A DNA stretch of 64,000 bases from Crambe crambe (GCA_963924555.1 OZ004591.1:5456001-5520000); one strand, 5' to 3'. Shown: positions 25,201-38,376, counted from the first letter of the stretch. Numbers and translations: made by a program. The notes: generated by a model not told the origin, from the sequence alone.

Positions 25201-28200
25201 GTTTGATGATGACGACCAGATGAAAACGCAATTTTAGAAGTCGATACTGCTTGTATATTGAATATACTGAGCGCTTGCATATTGAAGGTATTCTGTCTTA
25301 AAGTTAGGAGTTGCTGACTGTAGGAGGGAAGTATCTGGAGTTATGAAAGAAAATACTAAGTATAAGTCAAATGGGGTAATCTGTGCCATCCCTACGTAGA
25401 GAGTACTATTGTACTCTCTGATAGTGCCAAATGTGTGTGCTGAGGGTTAGCACTTTAGTGTTTATTATTATCAGAGAGAGTGGTAGTTCTCTCTATGTAG
25501 GGATGATGTGGATGGCAGCACGTGCCGTATATAGACTAATACAAAAGTGAAATTTTAGTTCACCCACTTGGACCTACTGTGAATGATAATCCAGCCTATT
25601 AGAGCCTACATACTACAAAGTACAGGCCAAGTTTCAGGACCAGGGATCTTACCATTTCGCAGGTAAGTCGCTCTATAGTTGTTATTAGACTACCATATCT
25701 CACGAACCACTCAAGCTACAGCAAGTACTGTATAGCACTTAATTCACGAGGGATTAAAATATTTTCTTTTCGTAGAATTTAATTTCACGAATGCCAGCAA
25801 TAAAGCCACACCATCAGTCAGGCTTTGCATTCTAGGTGTGGCCTGCCCTACCCTGCCCTCTTCCCTGCTATTCATCATCTAACAAGCTTGTAACTACTAG
25901 TATAGGCCTAGCTAGCTAGGGGATCAAGCTCTGACAGAGGTCCACTTAGGTTGAGATGTGTTAAACTTGCTTACAAAATGGAGTGGCATCACAAATCACT
26001 AACTAAATTAGCAACTAGTTTGCTAGCTAGGTGATCGTGTCAGAGTAGCTAGATAAATCAGGCTACGCCTCTCCACAGTCACATCACCCTAGTTAACTGG
26101 CCACACCTTCTCATACTGCAGATCTTTTTTTGAAGATTGTAATTTCATGAATGTACTCTCCTTTAATGTGCTCTCTAGTGTCATCTCCTTTTTGTTTGAC
26201 TTTTTAGAGGATCATCAATTTGGAGTGGATTTATCGCATACTTAATTTTCGAGGGATATATATTTCACGAATTTTGTGAAGCAAGTATATAGCTCAAGCC
26301 TTGACTCACTGATAAATAATCATTAGGCTGCTATGTTATTGGAGAACAAGAAACATTTATCCCTGCGTATACATAGAAGAATGAACTCTTACATTCTTGC
26401 ATTTATGCACACGAACATAAAACCATAAAAAGAGAAAAAAGACCAGGAACAAGTTAAGAAAAAAAAAATTTCCGTGAAATGAAAAGGGATGACCATTGCT
26501 CGAAAAAGTAAGGAAACAAAGGTAGGGATGAATCATGAAAATGGGATCAATCTTTATTTGCCAACAATCCCTACATATACATCCATTACTGCACTATAAT
26601 AATCTGATGTATATGTAGAGATTTTTGGCTGGATATACAGAACAAAGATTGATCCCATTTTCATTCTTCATACCTACCCTTGTTTCCTATTTTTTGAGCA
26701 ATGTCATTTTTTTCCTCATTTTCACGAATGTTTTTTCCTGATGGATGAGTGATGGAATCCTTCACTTTATGTCTGGTCTATTGAATTTAGTTATGGAGAA
26801 GTACCTGGAGGAAGGCATCCAACATGACTACATTCCATCACAGGTCGCCAACTTCCTGGCTTCAGGTGTTCCAGGCTCAGGGAAAACGTCTCTCCATTAT
26901 TCCCTGTTCGATTTACCGCCACCACCACTAAGAATCAGCACAGCATGTATCGAGCAAGCACAGAGGGCTGTGCTGGTAACAAGAAGCGGTGAAGACTCTT
27001 CCTCTGAAATCGTGGAGTTCAAGCCAGTCGAAGAAGCCGATTTGAAGCAGATGATTGCAAAGGAGATGACAGAAGAAAGAATAAGCGCAAAAGAAAAAGA
27101 AGTGTTCTCAGCAATGGAGAAGACACTCAAGGAGAATCCTCCAGTGGAAGATCGTTCAACTCGACCTTTGTTACCATCTTCTCAACCTCAGCTCTCTCCT
27201 CAGCTTGTTTCAAGTCCTCAGTCTTCACCCACACCTAATGAAGCCTCTTCACACTTAGTCATATCACCTCGAGTGAAATTACAAGAAATAGACGAGATCA
27301 TGTATCTCATGCTCCATCCCACCCCAGCCAACATTCCACGACTGAGGAACCGCCTGGTGCAATTCATTGACAGTGGTGGACAGCCCAAGCTATTGGAGAT
27401 GTTACCTGCATACCTCCGAAATCTTTCCTCTTTACTGCTTGTCCATCGTCTCTTGGAGACTCTCTGTTCCACACCAATGGCCGAATATTGTGACAAAGAT
27501 GGCAAGCTTTTCGAATTGGGTCACTTCAACCTAACCAATCTGGAAATGTTGGTCAAGTGTGCACAGCTCTCTCGTTATCACCAGTCTCACCTGGCACTTC
27601 CTCACGTGGAGTACGATGATTCTCCTCCCGACATAGTGGTGGTGGGCACCTTCAGAGACCAGGAAGGCAAGTGCAAGGAGACCAGGAAGGAGAAAAATGC
27701 CCAACTGGAGGTGGCATTTGAGCAGTTTGGTGAGAGCGTCATGAGGCGATCGAATGGGGAGATCATCTTCGGTGTGGATGCCACTTCTCGTAGCGATCCT
27801 GTAACCTCTGAGCTAAGAGCTGCCTTGAAGAATGGGAAATGCCTACGCTACAGGTGCCCGAAACAATGGTACCTCCTCGAGTTGGAGCTGAGGAAGCTGG
27901 GGAAGAAAGTCATTCCCAAAGAGGAAGTCTTTTCGATTGCCAGAGCATTACACATCAAAATCATGGAATCTGTAGAGGCTGCATTGCTGTTTTGGCACTA
28001 CATCAACATTATCATGTACTTCCCCAGCATCCTTCCTGAAGTCGTCATATTCCAACCAGATGCTGTGATTGGAATCATCAGCCAACTCTACGAGCAGCAC
28101 GTCAAGATCAGTGACGCTGCCGAATCCGCTATCACATGTGAAGAAGACTTGCGTTTTCGAGACCAAGCTGTCTTTAATGAAGATTATCTCTACCGCATAA

Positions 28201-30868
28201 AGAATGATACCGTCTTGTCCGTGGATGAGCTCCTCCTTATTCTTCAGGACAGGAAGACCATTGCCAAACTTCCTTCCTTTGATGAGAGTTCATCCCTGTA
28301 CTTCGTGCCTAGCCTCTTGGAAGAGTTCACTGAAGAGCCAGGTGCTTCTCAATCTCTGCCTACTCCTCAACTTCCAGTAGCTTCATCTCTGCTGGTCTCT
28401 TTCCCCACTCCTGAGGTTCCTTCAGGTCTCTTTTGCACTTTCATTTCTGATATAGTGTCTTCCAGTGAGTGCAAAGTCCCTGACCTTGATAGTTCCACCA
28501 GGTTATATAGGAACTTGATCTCCATCACTCTTAGTTTTAGTCCAAGCTCTTTTGGTACTCTCACTCTGTCCAACACTGGAAAGGTTTTCTCCATCACTCC
28601 TTACTCCCTCTCCTCTTCTTCTTTCTTGTCAAAAGTGAAGAAGCTTGTAGCTAAAGCTCTTGATGCTTCTTGTAGGGTGTTGTCTTACAGAAAGCTTCAC
28701 CAGTTCTCCTTCCAGTGTGAGTGTGGACAATCTCCTTCTCATATTGCTCACCTTTCACCAGACGAGAAAGTGACCACATGCTCCATGAAGGCTGATAAAG
28801 GAGTCAGTGATCTAACCAAAAAGCAGCTGATGTGGACAGGTATAGGTTCTCAATTATTATGATTTTTTCATTCACTAACCACCTCCTCTTTTTGCTTAGA
28901 TCAGAGTATTGGAGTCACTCCTGAACCTCTCAGGAGCTCAGAAACTTCAATTCAAGGTAACAATTTACTGATGAATGTTTAATAAGGACCCCTCATTATA
29001 GCTAAAAGTAGAAGTAACCACCTCACCTACAATGAGTTTAGGATATTTTCATTCAATTAGATTATGATAGAGGAGTGGATGTGATTGGATCAACTTCTTT
29101 CGTTTACAAAGGAAAAGCTTTCAGCTTCACTTGGAAGGACCATGGTTTCAAGCTCCACTTACCTGAGAAAGCCTTACCTCCCGATATCAACGAGTGTTCT
29201 GTTCGAGTCAGGGCAGCTCTCTCTGGCCAGTTCCAGTTTCCTGATGGTGCTGAGCTGGTGAGTGGAATCTACTCCGTTCGCAGCTCTCACTCCTTCACTC
29301 GGCCAGTGACTGTTGAAATTGAGCATTTCAGCACCACTGACACCCTCGAAGAAGCTGAAGAGCTATCCTTTGTTGTCAGCACTGGAGACCAACTGCCCTC
29401 TCAATTCCGCCCACTTAAGAATGGGATCTTCCCCATTTACAGTCGACATGGAGCAATTGAAGTACCACATTTTTGCAAGTATGGTGTCACAAGGACAAGA
29501 AAGTCAAAACGGTCTGCAAGACGTGAGCAAGTGAATCAGGAGCAGAGTTATAACCCTGAGTCTCGCAATTTATACAAAGGCTACCTTCTATTCAATGAGG
29601 CAAATCAGAGCCATGATTGGGAAGTCATGTTCAGTATTACTCCAGACACAGAAATCCACTCTAAAGTGAGTTAGCTATAACTTTCAAAATGGATACATGT
29701 ACTAATACTCTTTTTTTTTTTTTTAATTGTAGAATCTTCTTGAGAAATACCCCATGAACACAGTGATTGAGCAACCTGTTGTGTTCAAAGAGAACAAGAT
29801 ACAGTTGAAGATTCCTAAAGAAGGCCTCAATTTGGAAGGAGGTTGGAAGATTCAGCCACTGGCAGCACCCATTGTTAGTTATATCCAGTCACTGCAGTGT
29901 AACTATTCGGATTTCAAAGTTATTCACTACCATAATGTACTCTGCAGATTCTCAAGTCACATGTTGACACTTATCGACTTCATAAGCAGTTTTCACTTTG
30001 CAAGTTGAAAGTACGATACAGAGGTGTGGCATCCACAGGATCTGACCTGACATACAGCATCGACCTTCTCGGTGCTGAAGAACCTTACACTTATGTTGTG
30101 TTGTGCATTTCATCTCATGGTAAACTCCTGTTAGTTCACCATTAGCTATAGCTATCATCTGTATTGTAATGCAGTTTCTCCTTCGGTACAATCCCCATCA
30201 TCACCTGGAAACAAACCATGGGCTTCCCCAGCAGCATCAGCAACCAATGTAAGTTAATTAAAGACCTAATGATACCACACTTAATTCATAACTGACAACA
30301 TTGTGGTCATTGTAGGTGAGAGCCAGCACAAGTCCACAAGTTCCCTCTCCAGGAAAGACTTGTGAGTATTATTATGCAGTTAACATTACAATGTCAATGG
30401 TGGTGAATACCAGCTAATTGTAAAAATTTACTCTTCTTCTTCTTAACAGATCAGACCATACTTGCAACAGTAGATGATACAGTCCTTGGTGAGTTTAGTT
30501 TGCTAGCTATACACAAATATCTTGAGTTGTTGTTACTGAGCTCGTCCTTTCTTTTTCAAGGTATTGATGATATTGGGGACGTATTTGATGAAGTGGAGGA
30601 CTTGTCATCAAAATGGAACTTGCTAGCAATCAAACTGCGTCTGAAGAATCATACAATTGAAAACATCCAGCAGAAGTACAGTGATGGCTTGAGCAGCCTT
30701 AGCGAAGCTCTGAAAGAATGGTTGAAGTTGAACTACAATCACCAAAAATATGGACGACCAAGCTGGCGGAGGTTAGCAGAGGCAGTGCGGAGTCTTGATT
30801 ATGGACTCTTTGAGGAGATAGCCAGAAAACATGGAGGTGAGATTATGCAGGTTCTCAAAGGGAATTAA
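19295..30868 (+). CDS. Gene B: complete Kelch / Ras-like NTPase-COR / ZU5-UPA / Death protein
   Basis: Exons: 19295-19799, 21005-21162, 22091-22276, 22949-23117, 23608-23709, 26791-28839, 28900-28956, 29061-29665, 29733-29873, 29948-30119, 30175-30248, 30316-30361, 30450-30488, 30561-30868. All are GT-AG, phases match, 1,536 codons. Residues 1-373: six Kelch blades (LFIFGG, FYCFGG, ILMFGG, AVMFGG, LLITGG, VILFGG). 374-1056: P-loop GVPGSGKT near 399-406, DSGGQP near 567, VGTFRD near 658, COR-like WHYINIIMYFP near 775; no NACHT signature seen. About 1082-1216: ZU5 with HFS (1164-1166) and HFC (1212-1214). About 1230-1385: UPA-like. 1435-1536: Death domain. No signal peptide or membrane segment, so cytoplasmic. 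The start ATG is the first in frame with the Kelch motif and aligns with gene C, where the context is GCCATGG. Function (receptor-like adaptor for cell death or immunity) is inferred from architecture. Confidence 0.9.
24428..24671. mobile_element. Foldback MITE in the intron before the NTPase exon (gene B)
   Basis: Orthologous to 2778-3021, with the same arms (AGTAGGGATGGCTGTG / CACAGCCATCCTTACT). The rest of this 3-kb intron (23710-26790) shows no extra exon that fits the phase-1 junction. It also contains 'ttttcgagggatatatatttcacgaa' fragments of another dispersed repeat near 26240. Confidence 0.72.
26510..26688. mobile_element. Foldback MITE upstream of the NTPase exon (gene B)
   Basis: Same family and position as 4225-4382. 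Arms AAGGAAACAAAGGTAGG and CCTACCCTTGTTTCCT. The centre is longer by a segment that includes ATTACTGCACTATAATAATC. Confidence 0.72.
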
Positions 30869-31307
30869 CAGATTGTTATCTTATTTCCTCTAATCTGCAG
30901 CTCAAAATTTGTAGCTGGACGATAGATAAGGTCTGCTCAAGCTCAGCAAACGTACACTTGACACTCACCATCCATTCACACTTTATATCATCACAATGAT
31001 ATTCCATTATGTAAAAGCACATTCCATTGAATTTTTGTTAAAAAAATTTTTTTTGGTAAGAGTAGTTATATACATGAATTGATGACACTGACAGTAAGTC
31101 AATGGTTTCTACAATGGTTCATGATGACTGTCTTGGTCTGCAGTGAATGAGTGTGATTTTCAAGAGACCACAAGAATGTCTTCACCACATTACATCATAG
31201 TTACCTGCAATGGACAATAATTTTGCAGGATGAATACTGAACAGCTAGATACCAGCTTCCCCTATCAATAGTATAGTGAGAGTTAGGGGGAGAGTAATTG
31301 TACACTT

Positions 31308-31456
31308 TATAGTCAAACCTCCTAACAAGCTTCCAAATAGTGGCCAGACTCTCTACAATGACTAAACTGGAATTCAACTAGACAGTTATTTTTTAACCCC
31401 AAAGGCTAAAGTGTCTGTCCCCAATGGTGGTTGTTATTCGGAGGTTTTACTGTATA
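31308..31456. mobile_element. Mariner-type MITE, spacer 2
   Basis: Ends TATAGTCAAACCTCCTAA and GAGGTTTTACTGTATA are inverted copies, with TA at both edges as in Tc1/mariner elements. The flanking phrase 'CTTCCCCCTATCAATAGT' occurs on both sides. Further copies are at 39205-39356 and 57775-57914. Confidence 0.65.
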
Positions 31457-32828
31457 GCTTCCCTCTATCAATAGTGACAACTCACCAAGGAGAATAGGAC
31501 ATTGACATCTTGAGGTACAGTTGGTTCACTCAGCACAGCAACCTTTATGTAAAGAGAAAGTCATACACACTCAACAGTGTCACATACTACAGTGATCATT
31601 TGGTCATATCCATAACACAATACATGTACATAGTAGGACCATGATATCAATAATAGATAAAATCCTTATGGATGGTAAAGGGTCATCATTATAACATACA
31701 TGTGCTAGTAGGATAACTGGTAAAAAGTCATCATTGTAACATACACATGTACATAGTAGGACAATGATAGAATAATGGACAACACCCTGTGACTCCATCA
31801 TCATAACATACACAAGATCATGATAGACTCTGTATGGTGGGTAAAAGGTCATCACTATAACATACACATATGAGTAAGCACCAAACACATATTGGAGAGC
31901 CATATGGTGGGTAAAGAGTCACCACCATCAAATACACATATACGTACGTATGTACATAGTACAGTTGTGGCAAATTGAGACTGATTTTTGACTATCTAAT
32001 ATTCTGGGATGGCACATATGAAGGGTCTTTCAGAGAGGAGAAATGAGGCTCTGATATACAATTCTATCAAGATGGAGTGAGGGAGAGGTTACTATACCAT
32101 ACATGACCTTTTCCTTGTGACTGATCAAGTTTAACTAGTGCATGGAGTGTACACGCTCAAAATGGCAACACCATCACAACACATACAATCACTAGTAATG
32201 GAGCAATGAATGAAGGAGGTTCACAAAGATTGTTCACATTTTACAGTGTTCTTTATGGATGACTCAACCATACAGCTATAGGGTACATATATCACTGACT
32301 GACCGAAGGGGGTTCACATGCAACCTGTGAACAATACTAGTTACATCACTGAACTTGTAAGGGATTGGTTGGTGGTTTAGGGAAACAGTGGATCACCAGA
32401 AGAGACACAATAGGATGGATAATCCACTTGTGGTAAATATCAACTCACCAAGACAATCAAGAGAATATGCAGTTATGTAGTTTTGAAGACTCTATCACTT
32501 CTGCTTCATGAAATGGATATTGACATCTTGAGGTACAGCTGGTTCACACACTGCACACTAACCTTTATATAAAGAGAAAGTCATCATAAAGAGACAAAGA
32601 AACCACACACTCAACAGTGTCACATAGTACAGTGGTCATTACCATAACACACACAATCATGTACTTAACATATCGTATAGCTAAATATTGAATGGAATTA
32701 TATTATACGATTTCCTCATGAAAATACCAATGATGGTATATATTTTGACGGAATCTGAAAGCGCACTAAATAAATAATGCACATGCATGCTGTGTACAGC
32801 TCATCGATAGCGAGAGTTCTCCAGTTGT

Positions 32829-33015
32829 GTGAGGGGCCATCATGTCTACAAAAGCGTATGGACTCAGAGTGTAGAAGAGAATGACAGCAATCCTTATGCT
32901 GTTGCTGAAGAAATTCAGTCGCTTGTTCTCAGAGTGATGGATGGCTCTTCAATTCTTTGCACCATCACAGGTTCAGGATTGAATTCAGGATTCCCCTTCT
33001 TCATTCAGCAGACAT
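32829..33015 (+). pseudogene. HIRAN-like domain fragment, spacer 2 copy
   Basis: Translation starts VRGHHVYKSVWTQSVEEND, then SNPYAVAEE, the N-terminal half of a HIRAN-type motif (G-x-x-x-Y ... E-x-x-N-P-Y-A-V-A-V). An internal deletion relative to 59830-60050 removes the centre. HIRAN domains bind DNA ends in helicases and also occur on mobile-element proteins. With no start, flanking domain or intact frame, this is a relic. Confidence 0.5.
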
Positions 33016-33352
33016 AGTATGGCAGCTGCATGTAGTGGTGTGCAATAAATGGCACGCAATATGCGAATGCGTGAACTTGGCGATTTTTCGATGGTTTTAT
33101 TTTTGGCGATGCTTAAACAACCAACGTGTCATATTAACCAGCTATACAGCAGTAGGACCATGATGGTCACCCTTTGACTTCATTATGGTGGGTAAAAGTA
33201 ATAAAGGGTCATAACTATAGCATACAGTAACCATGATAGCCCTTATGGTGGGTAAAGGGTCATCATCATAACATGCCTACATAACATGCATAGGTGCATA
33301 CATGATAATAATGGACAACAACCTTATGACTGGTGGAGATACATGATTATTG

Positions 33353-33460
33353 TATAGTGCAAATTTAAGTGGGTCATTTTTTTTGTGGTTTTGCATGTGT
33401 GAACCATATAAATTCCCTTATTCTCGTATTTTCAAAACCAAGAAATCCACGCTATATATT
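33353..33460. repeat. Foldback repeat, spacer 2 copy
   Basis: Left TATAGTGCAAATTTAAGTGG and right arm near CAAAACCAAGAAATCCACGC are degenerate inverted copies. A better preserved relative is at 60403-60550. Confidence 0.5.
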
Positions 33461-36036
33461 GATTCAGTCACATGCACGTTAATCATGCCATGAGCTTTAT
33501 AATAAGAACCTTACTGTGTATCATCTAAAACAATCATGGAGTGAAAAGGTGACTTTTCCAACCTCAAAAATCTCTACCAGTAGATCATTTCCTCTAAACT
33601 CTATACATGTAAGGTGGTGGACCCTCACAGTGTTGTGGCTTTTATACTAGGGATCATTGTGGCAAGCAAAGCTTTAACCATCACACAAGACGAAACCAAA
33701 AGAACATACATACGTACAATATAAATATGTATTGTAGCACCCCTCATTGGCTCACTTCATATACCAATAAGGGTTAATACATAGTGAAACTTATAATGGG
33801 TAAAGGATCACCACAACAATAAGAGTACACACATGAACAAGTATGTGGGACTTGTTCCTCCCATGGTAGTGATGGACAGTGAATCATAGTGACACCTTCA
33901 TGTGGGTCATAACTATAACATAATACTTGTAGTGAACTAGCCCCGGGATTTGCTCCTCTTATGATAGTAATGGTGCTCCTCTTATGATAGTAATGAAGCA
34001 ACTCACTCATTGTGTGTAAAGGGTCATCTACATTCAGTGACTCCATGGGTAGAATAGAGATCATGAGAGATTGCTCACTAAAAAGTACACCATTACACAG
34101 ACTCCTCCTCCCATGACCTCTCTGATGGTGGTAAGGGTATTCACTATAACACACTATAATTTGCAGTGTGACTTCATCATGCATGACTACACACAGGACC
34201 AGTCAACTACATAGTAGGACACACTATGTAAGAGGGGGTGGGACATGGTGTGGCTAAAATACCTTAAACCATAAAGTTTTGATTACCTCGTACATCTCAG
34301 GAGCCGCTGGTTGGAATCAGCTCATTTTTTGTATGCAGCTTTCATAAGATCAATGTTTTTGAAATTCAGAAAACTCAATGTTATGTTGTAGAATACAGAT
34401 AAAAAGGTGTCGTAAATCAGGCATTTTTCATAGCACCCACGAAGATTAGGCAATTTTTTAAAATATTTGGTGTGTGTGGTAGTGAAATGGTACTGTATAG
34501 CTTGCTTATTGCTGCTCTAAAGAGCTCTGGAGTTATACTCCCCTAGCAACCATGTGTGGTCGTTAAAGGGGAAGTTCCCTTAAGGGGAGGGAGACCCTAT
34601 AACTCACTGAGGTGAATAGGTACAGCCAGTACACTAACCTTTGCATAAAGAATGTCATAAAGAGACAAAGAAACCACTCACTCAACAGTGTCACATAGAA
34701 CAGTTAGTGGTCTACTGGGATTTACTCATCTATCATGGTGGGTAAAGGGTTTTATGCTAACTTAACATGATAACAGAGTATGACTTAGTTCCTAACAACC
34801 AAGTGACTCTCTCACAGTGCAGGGCTACAGAAAACAAGTCATTTCCTACCAAATTTCAGACTTTTCCTTCATGGAAGATCTCTACTATAACATACACAAT
34901 CATGCCACACTCCCATGGTAATATGATAACTCTCTTATGATGGAATAGTGACTAAAGAACAATCTTTATAGTGGACAACACTGGGCATCTGGTAAAGGGT
35001 AATTACTATAACACACATATCAATCTCCAAAGCACACACGTGTGTGCAAGCAGAAAGGGCCTTGAATGGTAGGTAAAGGGTGGACATTATAATTATTACA
35101 GAGATGACTCAGATAACTCAGTGAATCCTTAACAATTACACCTGTGATTTCCTAATTTAACAATCACACCAGTGACCTTACATGTTTCAGAGCATCTTTC
35201 AAGGTCACACATTAGATAACTCTAACAATCACACCTGTGACCTTGCATGTGTCACTTCAGATATCTTTTAGAACATCCGTGTTTCACTGTAGCACTTTCA
35301 AGGTTACTATCTATTTTCTTAATGATCACACCTGAGACCTTGCATGTGTCACTTCGGAGTTTCAGTGTAATTGCTACAAGTTAAATAATTTTGTAGGTGC
35401 TTCACCCCTTTACCTACACTCATGCTGGGATATGACTGACCACACAGCACACCATTTAGGGGGATCTCGAAGCATGACCCAGCCCATAAAACTTTTTCTT
35501 CATGGATTCTTACAAATTAATTCAAGCAAGCTTTTTCCAATAACTAAATGCTCAAACACATAACCCAGCCAGTGTGTGTGCCAATAGTTTTGTAAACCAC
35601 CTATCAAAAAATCTTGGATCTGTGGCTCTGCCATTAAATATCGGGTAATTTACAATACTTTCATTCCATTGGTTGGTAAAGGGTGAAAAGCAAGCCGTTC
35701 CAAAATCTGAAAAATGGTGGGGCTGATAGTCAAGTCAAATGAAATAGCTGTCCAACGAAAAGGGTGTGTTTACCAATGGACATGGTGTACATGATTCAGG
35801 TGTTTGGGACAGTAGACTAGGGGAACTTATGTCTCCCCATGCACAAAACAAACAATAGAGTATACAATACCAAATAAGGTCATGTGACCTGTAGACACAA
35901 GTGTATTCATATGCCACATAAGAGGTTTGTGGTAGAAGGTTACATAATGTAACAAGACCATTGCAGAGACTTCTTTGAGTGTATTCACACAGTACACAAG
36001 GAACAAGACCTAATCAACAGATAATGTGCTTTGCAA

Positions 36037-36140
36037 GTTAGTTGGCAGATTTCATGTCTTGGCTGCAGTTGTAAGTATGTAAACTCTTATAGTGCACAAT
36101 AGAGTATTACTAGGACATGAACTCTGCCAACCAACTCACT
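36037..36140. repeat. Foldback element, spacer 2 copy
   Basis: Same arms as 14858-14960 (TTAGTTGGCAGA / CTGCCAACCAACT). Confidence 0.55.
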
Positions 36141-36560
36141 AATGGTCACTCTCCTTCACATATTAAGGGTATTGATAGTGACACCTAATGACACTGAACC
36201 ATAATTATGAGAGTTGATGATGATTTCTCATTCATAAACAATAACCTGTATATACCCACAGGGATTCCACTCAGATGAGAAGAGGTACTGGAATAGGTTT
36301 CAATTAATGGGAATGAGCCTGAAGTTAGAAACATACAATGAGCACAGAAGGAAAATGGAACTACGCACACTCGTCCATAATGCACCATGTCCACGAGTGC
36401 AGAGGTCAAACAAGCTATACCGCAGATGATGGCTAGGGAGAAAGCATGCATCTAGTTCAGCCACTACTCACTTAACTCATCTCAATTCTACACCAGTCAA
36501 CACCTCAAGAATAGCAACAGATATGTATCCATGTAATATTGAATTTTAGAACTGGTGCCT

Positions 36561-37749
36561 GAAGTTTGACTGAGTGAAATGAGTTTTAGTGTTGTATCAC
36601 AGGTCTATGGATCACTAGGTTCATCCCTGGAGTGTGCCCTCTATGAATCTAGATGCCGTACTTACCTTAGAGCAAGCATTGTGGGTGGAGCTTGGAATGA
36701 CACGTAACAAGTATGAGATGAAGTCCCTCAGTGGCACAGAATGTGGTGTGGTCAGTGCTGCACATAGACATATGGTAATTATTCCAGCATACCCTAGCAC
36801 CAGGGACTCTTTCTCTTGAGCATGGGGGAGAAGTTGTTAATTAAGGAGATGATTGCAGTCCCTTTTCAGTATACCAATGCCTGGTGGATCAAATAACTCC
36901 ACACTAAGCAGGAACTAGCCCCTCTACACACTTTCAAGTAGCAATCTAGACTTACCTGATGTGCGGTGGATCCTAGCCAGATTTCTCCGTCTGTCTACGG
37001 TTCAGACGACGATGACCAAGTTTTCGTTCACAATAATTTCCCTATTTAGAGCGCAGGGGCCGGGGATGGGTAGCACCGCCCACCGACTTGGGGGTGATCG
37101 TGAGCGAGCGTGGCCTAATCCATCAATCCTAAGAAGAAAGCTTCTTTGGTATGGAGTTGATAGTTCTGAGATCAACCAAGTAGAACTCCTAAGTGTCAGA
37201 TGGCTCCATCCATAAAGTCCACGAAGAACTGCAGGACTGAGGTCCCTTGACTTTGAGTGATCTCTCTAAGAAGAGTTATGAAAGTAAATCTTCAAGGTTA
37301 GCAGTTTCAGATCCTATTCAGACTACTAAATAATTTCATCCTGGTGTAATAAGTCTTATGTATTGGCTCTCAGCAGGGTCAAAGGTCACTTGATAGACAG
37401 AAAGCTGATTATCCCTGTTTGACTATGCTGCATTTTACCAGCAATGTTCCCCATCATTGTTTAGAGCTCTCAATGCTGCTTGTCTTAATGATTGCAGTGA
37501 TGTGTATGGATGCCAAACAGAAGGAGAGGTTGCCCATGCCATGTCATTGATAACTCTCTATACATGAACACTATAGCCTGGATATCATGGGGTCAAAGGT
37601 CAAAGGAGTAGTGGCCATACCAGGCCAAGTAGCATTGCACCAGTTATAAAGCCAGTCAGTGTATAAGATAAAAGTTCTTAGTGACTCTCCACTACATATT
37701 AGGAAAGACCTCACAAGTCAGATGGGGCCCATAACATTTTGTACTGTAG
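36561..37749 (+). other. 5' part of SUCLA2-linked block, copy B
   Basis: Homologous to 15362-16561. It carries the same GC-richer patch near 37060-37110 and the shortened CMDAK-exon duplicate at 37498-37545. No intact coding exon is seen. Confidence 0.4.
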
Positions 37750-38376
37750 GTGGTCCAGCTGTAATCAAGACAGGTATTCTCTGGCGGAGGGGCAAAGGTC
37801 ACTTTGATAGTGCTCTTCAAGGTAGAGTTAAATTATTCGAGATGACCTGGTTAGTGATTCGTGTTTCATTAGTGCTGAGGAAATAGAAAGTCTAGTATCT
37901 CAAATGTTGGGCTGAAAGCTCGTAACCAAACAGACTGGATCAAAAGGAAGAAAATGTGATAAGGTAAGTGTGCAAGCCCCTCCCCCTTCCATAATGGATT
38001 AGCTATGGTCATTGCAGTACAAACTTGTGTTATTACCCATATTGCCTCTACATATTGTACTGTGAACAACTGCCAAACTTAGCTATGGGTATTTTGTATG
38101 AATGTTTACAGGTGCTGATAGCTGAAAAAATGAAAGTTTTATCCAAGTACTATCGTAATGGACAGGGCATTCAGAGTGAGTTATTGAAGATATTTTCATA
38201 GCTGAGAGAAAGAATTAAGTACCCAGTTCCCTAAGCAGACTCTACGAGCTAGTGTATTGTGTCAGTAATGCAGGGTCCATGTATCATTGCCAGTCCCCAT
38301 GGTGGTGTCAGTATAGAAGAAGTTGCAAGAGACACTCCCTCAGAGATATTCAAGGAAGGAGTGGACATAGAAAATG
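37750..38376 (+). pseudogene. SUCLA2: SUCLA2-like copy B, truncated
   Basis: Exon-like segments 37750-37845, 37873-37963, 38112-38175 and 38274-38376 encode the ATP-grasp part (VIK, RRGKGHFDSALQG), KLVTKQTGSKGRKCDK, IAEKMKVLSEYYRNGQG and [12 protein letters not shown]...DIENG. An in-frame TGA interrupts the second segment (ATG TTG GGC TGA). All later exons are gone: the following intron runs directly into a Death-domain 3' end at about 38679. It is therefore a relic of the duplication breakpoint. Confidence 0.78.

Larger units (their letters stand above)
30869..36560. other. Spacer 2: repeats, a MITE and gene fragments
   Basis: No intact gene is seen. Contents in order: 3' flank of gene B; mariner-like MITE (31308-31456); many GGTGGGTAAAGGGTCATC repeats (31670-31930, 33180-33260); HIRAN-like fragment (32829-33015); foldback (33353-33460); a block at 34190-36230 that is nearly identical to 44030-46010 and includes the palindromic phrase AAGGGGAAGTTCCCTTAAGG. 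That block is absent from spacer 1 except for its right end. Confidence 0.55.
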
